Origin: Siphonobacter sp. SORGH_AS_0500
GTDB lineage: Bacteria > Bacteroidota > Bacteroidia > Cytophagales > Spirosomataceae
Assembly (NCBI RefSeq): GCF_002838835.1
Contig: NZ_NHPP01000022.1
Coordinates: 1-64,000 of the forward strand
Direction of reading: 5' to 3'
DNA length: 64,000 nucleotides
In this document: positions 59,315 through 64,000 of the stretch, piece after piece
Layout of the letters: each line of letters starts with the position of its first letter
Position numbering within the stretch: position 1 is the stretch's first letter
Notes under the pieces: generated by a model
Told to the model about the DNA's origin: nothing
What the model saw: only the letters and a program-made list of their open reading frames with translations
Database searches by the model: none
Made by a program: the position numbers and the translations under genes

Positions 59315-59700
59315 TTCTGATTCTAATTGTTAAGTGAGAGTGAATAGGCAATTTAATTGTCGGCTTGCTCTTTGGTAATGACTTATTATTACTATACCTT
59401 TGATTACTTCAGTTAAGGTATCTGGGGAAGGACTTTACGCTTTTTTATAGAAATATAGAGGTATGTACTTATGAATACTAGAAGAATCTTGAAATCTCTT
59501 AGTCATTGGTAAAGACGGTCCGGCTCATTCGTGTGCTTCGTAAACTGATTACGCAAGTAGACTTTGTACTTCCTACCTGATTTTATAAAAAAGCAGAAAT
59601 CTTGTTTTGAGCATAAGTACAGCAATGGTTTATACCTTGTTAAAAGGTGCTGGAGTGGAAAGCTTCACAAAGCAATGGGGGATGGCCCTTAAATAGATAA
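59315..59700. other. Gap between the two receiver genes
   Basis: About 385 bases of AT-rich sequence with no convincing coding frame, repeat or terminator. Promoters for the downstream genes are presumably here. Confidence 0.3.
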
Positions 59701-59865
59701 ATGAAAAGATCTGTTTTGTGGTTGATTCATTCCATTAATGACCCTGATTGCCCTGAGTTTCTTAAAAAAATTTCATCTAAATACGTTAAAGCGTTAACCA
59801 AACTTCATCATTGGATAGGATATAGGTCCCAACGCCGGCATTCTAATTCATTAAATATCAAGTAA
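59701..59865 (+). CDS. Possible 54-residue protein before the second receiver
   Basis: An ATG-started frame encodes 54 residues, basic and with aromatic residues (MKRSVLWLIHSINDPDCPEF … LTKLHHWIGYRSQRR). It ends seven bases before the receiver start, a typical operon spacing. It resembles no family I know. Its Lys/Arg content and close coupling argue for a small real protein; chance is possible. Confidence 0.4.
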   Translation: MKRSVLWLIHSINDPDCPEFLKKISSKYVKALTKLHHWIGYRSQRRHSNSLNIK

Positions 59866-59872
59866 TTGCTTT

Positions 59873-60298
59873 ATGCCAAGAAGTTCATTTTTAATAGTAT
59901 CCGCAGAAGATGACGAAGATGATCGTTTCTTGCTTAGGGAATCTTTTGATGAATCACCCCGGAATTTTACCCTGGAATTTGCCAAGAACGGTGAAGAAGC
60001 CTGGGAATTATTAACGCAGGTGGGGAAATGGCCTTCGTTGTTATTACTCGATATTAATATGCCAGGTCTGAATGGTATGGCCTTGCTCGAACGAATTAGA
60101 AAAGACGAAAAACTTAAGACTTTACCCATTCTGATGTTAACTACTTCGGATGATCAGGTAATCATTGATAGAGCTTATCGTCTGGGAGCCAATGGATACG
60201 TGGTTAAACCCAGCAGTTTCGAAGACTTAAAACACTTCTGGAGTAGCGTACAAAGCTTTTGGTTACAGGCAACGCACCTGCCTGATAAGCCTATGTAA
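59873..60298 (+). CDS. Single-domain response regulator
   Basis: 141 residues, one receiver domain with acidic AEDDEDD near residues 11-17, phospho-acceptor D60 (LLLLDINMPG) and K in YVVKPSSF. Its C-terminus (FWSSVQSFWLQATHLP) parallels that of the receiver at 58895. It has no output domain. The members of the pair probably arose by duplication and may compete for, or relay, phosphate. Confidence 0.9.
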   Translation: MPRSSFLIVSAEDDEDDRFLLRESFDESPRNFTLEFAKNGEEAWELLTQVGKWPSLLLLDINMPGLNGMALLERIRKDEKLKTLPILMLTTSDDQVIIDRAYRLGANGYVVKPSSFEDLKHFWSSVQSFWLQATHLPDKPM

Positions 60299-60330
60299 CT
60301 TACTGAGGTAGATAATTGATTAAAGGAGAG

Positions 60331-60362
60331 GCCCGGCGGATACGATTCGCCGGGCTTCTTCT
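60331..60362 (+). terminator. Intrinsic terminator
   Basis: GCCCGGCG (60331-60338) / CGCCGGGC (60348-60355), then TTCTTCTTT. It ends the second receiver transcript. Confidence 0.8.
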
Positions 60363-60500
60363 TTGATCGGGATAGTGTTAGGTGTACATGCCTTTACGCA
60401 TGATCGCTCTGGTAGGGGAGGTTAATAGGGTTGAAGCATAACAAAGTGTATGGATAACGGTTGTTTTCATTGCCTACGTGTTTAAACCTATGTACCGATT

Positions 60501-62522
60501 ATGAGCAGGCTGACATCGATCTTTGCCCAAACTACCTTTCATAAAGGGATTACTTTTCCCAGCTTACTATTCATCCTGTTTGTCACCTTTGTTTCCAGTT
60601 TTTTTCCTGATGCAACGGCGTCTGTTCTGGGGCATGTGCAGGATTGGATATTCATTAACCTGAATTGGGTGTATGTGTGGTCAGTTACCTTATTCGTTTT
60701 TTTTCTACTGGCTCTCGTTTTCAGTAAGTACGGCTCGGTTACCTTAGGCAATGAAAACGAAGTCCCTGAGTATTCATTTCTCTCCTGGATATCCATGCTT
60801 TTTGCCGCAGGAATGGGCATTGGACTCATGTATTTTAGCGTATCAGAGCCTCTTTCGCACTTCTCCGACGTAACGTTTGCTGAATATAGTGAGATACAGC
60901 GAGCCAAAGACGCTCAACTCTATACATTCTTTCACTGGGGCATTCACGCCTGGGCTATCTACGGAGTAGTGGGACTATCGCTCGCCTATTTTACGTACCG
61001 ATACAAGTTGCCTCTCTCGCTTCGTAGTTGCTTTTACCCAATCCTCAAGAACCGCATCAATGGAATGGCGGGTAATGCCATTGATACTTTCGCCCTCTGC
61101 AGTACGTTTTTCGGGATTACTACTACGTTGGGTTTTGGGGTAGTTCAGCTTAACGCAGGGCTGGTAGAACTAGGCATTGTGCCCGGCAAAAGCTTTACTT
61201 ATCAGGTTCCTATTGTCCTAATCATTATGGCAATTTCTATTCTTTCTGCCACCTCAGGAGTGAATAAGGGAGTAAAGTTTTTAAGTCAACTGAACATACT
61301 AAGTGCTGTATTATTGATGCTTTTTGTCCTGATTTTTGGACCAACCGTGTTTTTGTTAGGTACGCTTTCGGAAGGGATAGGGGATTATTTAAACCAATTT
61401 CTAAGTCTAACCTTCAATACCCATGCGTACGAACCGTCCGTGCAGCCCTGGTATTTCAGATGGACTATTCTATACTGGGCCTGGTGGATTTCGTGGTCAC
61501 CGTATGTAGGCTTGTTCATTGCCCAGATATCAAAAGGCCGGACGGTCCGTGAGTTTATTATTGCCGTGTTATTGATTCCAACCGCCTTTAATTTTTTATG
61601 GATGACCGTGTTTGGGAACAGTGCCACCTGGCTGGACCGAAATGTAGCCGGTGGAGCTTTAACTGCTCTGGTAACCCGAACCGACGAACTACTTTTCAGA
61701 TTTTTAGATTATTTCCCGGCTAGTTCGATCACCAGTAGCCTGGCGATCTTTATCATTTTTATCTTTTTCGTTACCTCAGCTGACTCCGGCATTTTCGTGA
61801 TGAACAGTATTTCTACTGCCAATGCAGAACGGTCTCCTAAATGGCAACTGGTGGCCTGGGGCGGATTATTGGCCCTGGTGGCTTTGGTGTTACTGAATGC
61901 GGGAGGCCTGCAATCCCTGCAAACCATGACCTTAATCACAGCTCTGCCGTTTGCAGTGATTATGCTCTTGTTTTGTTACAGCCTGATTCAGGGATTACTG
62001 GTAGATGACTATTATTATTCCAAATCGTTCTCACCATCCACTCGAAACTGGTCTGGAGAATTATGGAAAGATCGCCTGCAACGCATTCTTTCTTTTAAAA
62101 ATCAGGCTTACGTGGAAACCTTCATTGAGCAGGTAGTGAAGCCCGCCTTACACGAATTAGCTTCGGAGTTTAACCGCAAGGGAATTCGGGCAACGGTTCA
62201 CCCGCAGGAAAATCCAGTAGGAATTGCTCTGACCATTAAGCACGAATCAATTGAAGATTTTACCTACGGCGTTCGCAGTCAGCTCAAAACGATTTCGGCT
62301 TCATTAGTTCAGGAAAAGAATATTCCCGGCGTTCGGGGCACTCAGTCGTATATCCCTGAAACATTCTTTGGTGATAATCGCCCGGGATACACAATTGAAT
62401 ATTTCAACGAAAAAGAAATCATCGCGGATGCACTCAAACAGTATGAACGTTTCCTGGAATTATCTTCAGAAGTAAAAAATGAAATATTTACAGATACTAC
62501 GTTAAGACGTAAAGAAGAATAA
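60501..62522 (+). CDS. BCCT-family osmolyte (betaine/choline) transporter
   Basis: 673 residues with about 12 membrane helices. Family motifs are AAGMGIGLMYFSVSEPL (helix 3) and the signature YWAWWISWSPYVGLFIAQIS. The last 150 residues are a hydrophilic cytoplasmic tail of the BetT/BetS type, which in known members senses osmotic stress. It imports betaine, choline or carnitine with sodium or protons; the substrate is not certain. It converges on the carbonic anhydrase-like gene, with a hairpin between them. Confidence 0.93.
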   Translation: MSRLTSIFAQTTFHKGITFPSLLFILFVTFVSSFFPDATASVLGHVQDWIFINLNWVYVWSVTLFVFFLLALVFSKYGSVTLGNENEVPEYSFLSWISMLFAAGMGIGLMYFSVSEPLSHFSDVTFAEYSEIQRAKDAQLYTFFHWGIHAWAIYGVVGLSLAYFTYRYKLPLSLRSCFYPILKNRINGMAGNAIDTFALCSTFFGITTTLGFGVVQLNAGLVELGIVPGKSFTYQVPIVLIIMAISILSATSGVNKGVKFLSQLNILSAVLLMLFVLIFGPTVFLLGTLSEGIGDYLNQFLSLTFNTHAYEPSVQPWYFRWTILYWAWWISWSPYVGLFIAQISKGRTVREFIIAVLLIPTAFNFLWMTVFGNSATWLDRNVAGGALTALVTRTDELLFRFLDYFPASSITSSLAIFIIFIFFVTSADSGIFVMNSISTANAERSPKWQLVAWGGLLALVALVLLNAGGLQSLQTMTLITALPFAVIMLLFCYSLIQGLLVDDYYYSKSFSPSTRNWSGELWKDRLQRILSFKNQAYVETFIEQVVKPALHELASEFNRKGIRATVHPQENPVGIALTIKHESIEDFTYGVRSQLKTISASLVQEKNIPGVRGTQSYIPETFFGDNRPGYTIEYFNEKEIIADALKQYERFLELSSEVKNEIFTDTTLRRKEE

Positions 62523-62606
62523 GGTTATTAGGGATAGTAATAAAGAGAATATCTTAATAGTATACATAAAAGTTTTATAATTATAGTTATGTTAAGTATA
62601 AAATGC

Positions 62607-62631
62607 TTAACCTGTTCAAGGAACAGGTTAA
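62607..62631. terminator. Bidirectional hairpin
   Basis: TTAACCTGTTC (62607-62617) / GAACAGGTTAA (62621-62631), 3-base loop, between the convergent BCCT and LCIB-like genes. Confidence 0.75.
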
Positions 62632-62648
62632 TATAAACTAGCCTATTA

Positions 62649-63416
62649 CTACAGATCACGGAATGCTTTAGAATTCAAAATAGAAATTGGATTAAACTCA
62701 TCTAATGATTCTTTTGTATAAATTACTTCAAAATTTCTAACATCTACATAGTCATTATACTCTTCACTAGTATTAATAACTATGCCTCCTAGTAAAAAAA
62801 TGCGTTCACAGCTAAATTCATTTACACTCATGGCTATAATCTTTTTGAGCTGAGAATCGATCACTTTATAAGTGAATTCGGTAATGGATTTCTTAGGATT
62901 TTCTGAATAGATGATGTCATGCTTATAGGGCATTAAGGACTGTTCGAGCTGATATTGCTGGGTATCGTAATATACATTTTGCGGCGTATACAGATCCGCT
63001 TCTTGAGTAATCTGAAAGCGTTCGAGAGCCAACATTAAAGCCCCACAGCTATTGGTAAGCCTTTTCTGACCAATCCTTCTCATTCTTCCCAGTTCCCCTT
63101 CATCGGTGATCCCAATATGAGGGCCGTAGAATACAAAGGCGTCGCCACCATCGGGGATATGATGAGAAAAAGCTACCATTCCCGTAAATCCGGCATAGGG
63201 TAAACCCCCGAGTCCCCCCATGGTAAAGGGGCGGCTTAGAACTCCCCTGAAGTCAGTCGATACATTCACATCATCAGAGCATACTGAAGTAGCAAAAAGC
63301 ATCTTCCCCAGATCTGTTTGATATTCTTTTTCTAAGAGGGATAAATATTTTTCCGTGACTTCGGTGCCCGTTTTTGCATTCGGATAATGCTGAATTACTT
63401 TATCTCTGATCAGCAT
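62649..63416 (-). CDS. LCIB/LCIC-type (theta) carbonic anhydrase-like protein
   Basis: 255 residues from the ATG at 63416; a TTG extension to 63485 would start inside the promoter region. Motifs of the limiting-CO2-inducible B/C family are SVCSDDVN (C46, D48), FTMGGLGGLPYAGFTG, AFSHHIPDGGD (H85/H86), YGPHIGI and NSCGALMLA (C124). These give the Cys-His-Cys zinc site of theta carbonic anhydrases. It should be cytoplasmic, converting CO2 and bicarbonate. Bacterial members are little studied. Its promoter lies in a palindrome with a zinc-regulator-like core, so zinc control is a testable idea. Confidence 0.85.
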   Translation of the reverse strand: MLIRDKVIQHYPNAKTGTEVTEKYLSLLEKEYQTDLGKMLFATSVCSDDVNVSTDFRGVLSRPFTMGGLGGLPYAGFTGMVAFSHHIPDGGDAFVFYGPHIGITDEGELGRMRRIGQKRLTNSCGALMLALERFQITQEADLYTPQNVYYDTQQYQLEQSLMPYKHDIIYSENPKKSITEFTYKVIDSQLKKIIAMSVNEFSCERIFLLGGIVINTSEEYNDYVDVRNFEVIYTKESLDEFNPISILNSKAFRDL

Positions 63417-63496
63417 AAATTGGATCTTGATGTTAGTATTTTTATTTAACTTACCTAGAAAGCAGGACTCTCCTACCGATCTCAATGATCTTAAAA

Positions 63497-63541
63497 CAAA
63501 GGTATTCTATTTGCAACATTGTTGCAAATAGAATACCTTTG
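63497..63541. promoter_or_regulatory. Palindromic divergent promoter P1
   Basis: Perfect 22-base arms (63497-63518, 63520-63541) around one T. On the plus strand TTTG (63510-63513), 20 bases, then TACCTTTG (63534-63541) is an exact Bacteroidota promoter. By symmetry the minus strand reads the same, with minus-7 at 63497-63504 aimed at the carbonic anhydrase-like gene 80 bases away. The core TTTGCAACATTGTTGCAAA would be the operator. Confidence 0.75.
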
Positions 63542-63698
63542 GAAACGGACCAAACGAGTTCTATGCTTTCTTTTTTAATATGTAAACAGTTATTCGTTGG
63601 GCTTAAACTAGTAGTATAAGAACTTATTCTCCTCAATAGCATCGTATTTCGGTTTATCCACTACTCCCTGCTTTACACCAATTTCACTCAGCAATAAG

Positions 63699-63746
63699 AA
63701 AGATAAATGCTTTTTGCAACAATGTTGCAAAAAGCATTTATCTTTG
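63699..63746. promoter_or_regulatory. Palindromic promoter P2
   Basis: Perfect 23-base arms (63699-63721, 63723-63745) around one A, with core TTTGCAACAATGTTGCAAA. On the plus strand TTTG (63713-63716), 22 bases, then TATCTTTG (63739-63746). On the minus strand the minus-7 is TATCTTTC, weaker by one base, so rightward transcription is favoured. Confidence 0.72.
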
Positions 63747-63797
63747 TCAGGTCCTCCTAATCAAGACAAGAGAAGGCTTTATCTGAACCGAAATTAT

Positions 63798-63914
63798 ATG
63801 AAGGTATTCTCTTGGCTAAGGAGTACGGATAATTTTTTGATGTGGAAATCAGAAAACAACCCGAAAGGTTGCCTTAGAACAGTATTCCTTTTAGGGATAC
63901 TGTTTTTCATTTAA
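63798..63914 (+). CDS. Possible 38-residue ORF in the P2 transcript
   Basis: An ATG frame of 38 codons ends in a hydrophobic stretch (CLRTVFLLGILFFI). Its last codons overlap an intrinsic terminator, which weakens the coding case. It lies about 50 bases downstream of palindromic promoter P2. It may be a leader, or the transcript may be a non-coding RNA. Confidence 0.3.
   Translation: MKVFSWLRSTDNFLMWKSENNPKGCLRTVFLLGILFFI
63878..63908 (+). terminator. Intrinsic terminator downstream of P2
   Basis: AACAGTATTCC (63878-63888) / GGGATACTGTT (63894-63904), one G-U pair, then TTTTC. It defines a transcript of about 155 bases from P2. Confidence 0.7.
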
Positions 63915-64000
63915 TTATATGCAAGGAAGGTAAACTAAGTACCATTGAAAATCTATTTTAATAATCCTGTCAACCAATGACCACTCTGCTCAGTCAAGGA

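Noticed and set aside
63714..63914. 66-codon frame starting inside palindrome P2
   Set aside because: Its first codons are the palindrome arm; the promoter reading explains the sequence better. Only the inner 38-codon ATG frame is kept, with low confidence.

Overview
The window looks like chromosomal DNA of a cultured-type Cytophagales bacterium (phylum Bacteroidota, most like Spirosomataceae or Siphonobacter). The reasons are a SusC/SusD pair, a hybrid two-component regulator, carboxypeptidase-regulatory-domain TonB receptors, LytTR/LytS signalling, promoters of the TTTG-N19-22-TAnnTTTG type, and the general lack of strong Shine-Dalgarno sequences. I saw no tRNA, rRNA, CRISPR array, transposase, integrase or phage gene.

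Layout. 0-5 kb: small proteins, a split multi-spanning membrane protein, and a LytS/LytTR-type two-component pair separated by repeat-rich DNA. 5-8.6 kb: an outer-membrane beta-barrel receptor and a small membrane protein. 8.8-19.7 kb: a fructan-utilisation locus made of a fused sugar-binding sensor/kinase/receiver/AraC regulator, an MFS sugar porter, SusC, SusD and a GH32 fructan hydrolase. 20-25 kb: a phytase-like esterase lipoprotein, an Xre-RES toxin-antitoxin pair with a visible operator, and secreted proteins of unknown function. 25-36 kb: another TonB-type receptor and two large PAS sensor kinases. 36-50 kb: an island of oxidative/chemical-stress and redox genes (DUF6766 membrane protein, FAD-Rieske oxidoreductase, two zinc alcohol dehydrogenases, Mn catalase, SRPBCC protein, SDR, fasciclin protein, GT9 glycosyltransferase and a large unrecognised protein). 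50-64 kb: a degenerate kinase-like protein, a second GT9 protein, a LuxR-type regulator, a DUF1264 lipoprotein, a GH92 mannosidase, two single-domain receivers, a BCCT osmolyte transporter, and an LCIB/theta-type carbonic anhydrase-like protein read from a remarkable palindromic promoter.

Two features run across the whole window. First, eight reading-frame breaks in seven otherwise intact genes can each be repaired by inserting one base, usually in a short homopolymer. This points to base-loss errors in the assembly more than to true gene decay. Second, the gaps between genes carry several families of short palindromic repeats in both orientations, including one pair of copies in which only the hairpin loop is flipped.

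The least ordinary signals are the two near-perfect palindromes at 63.5 and 63.7 kb, which share a TTTGCAACAWTGTTGCAAA core and carry Bacteroidota promoter elements on their arms; a 53-base perfect palindrome upstream of the LuxR regulator; an orphan structured-RNA candidate at 36.5-36.7 kb; and the stress island with its unrecognised 739-residue protein.
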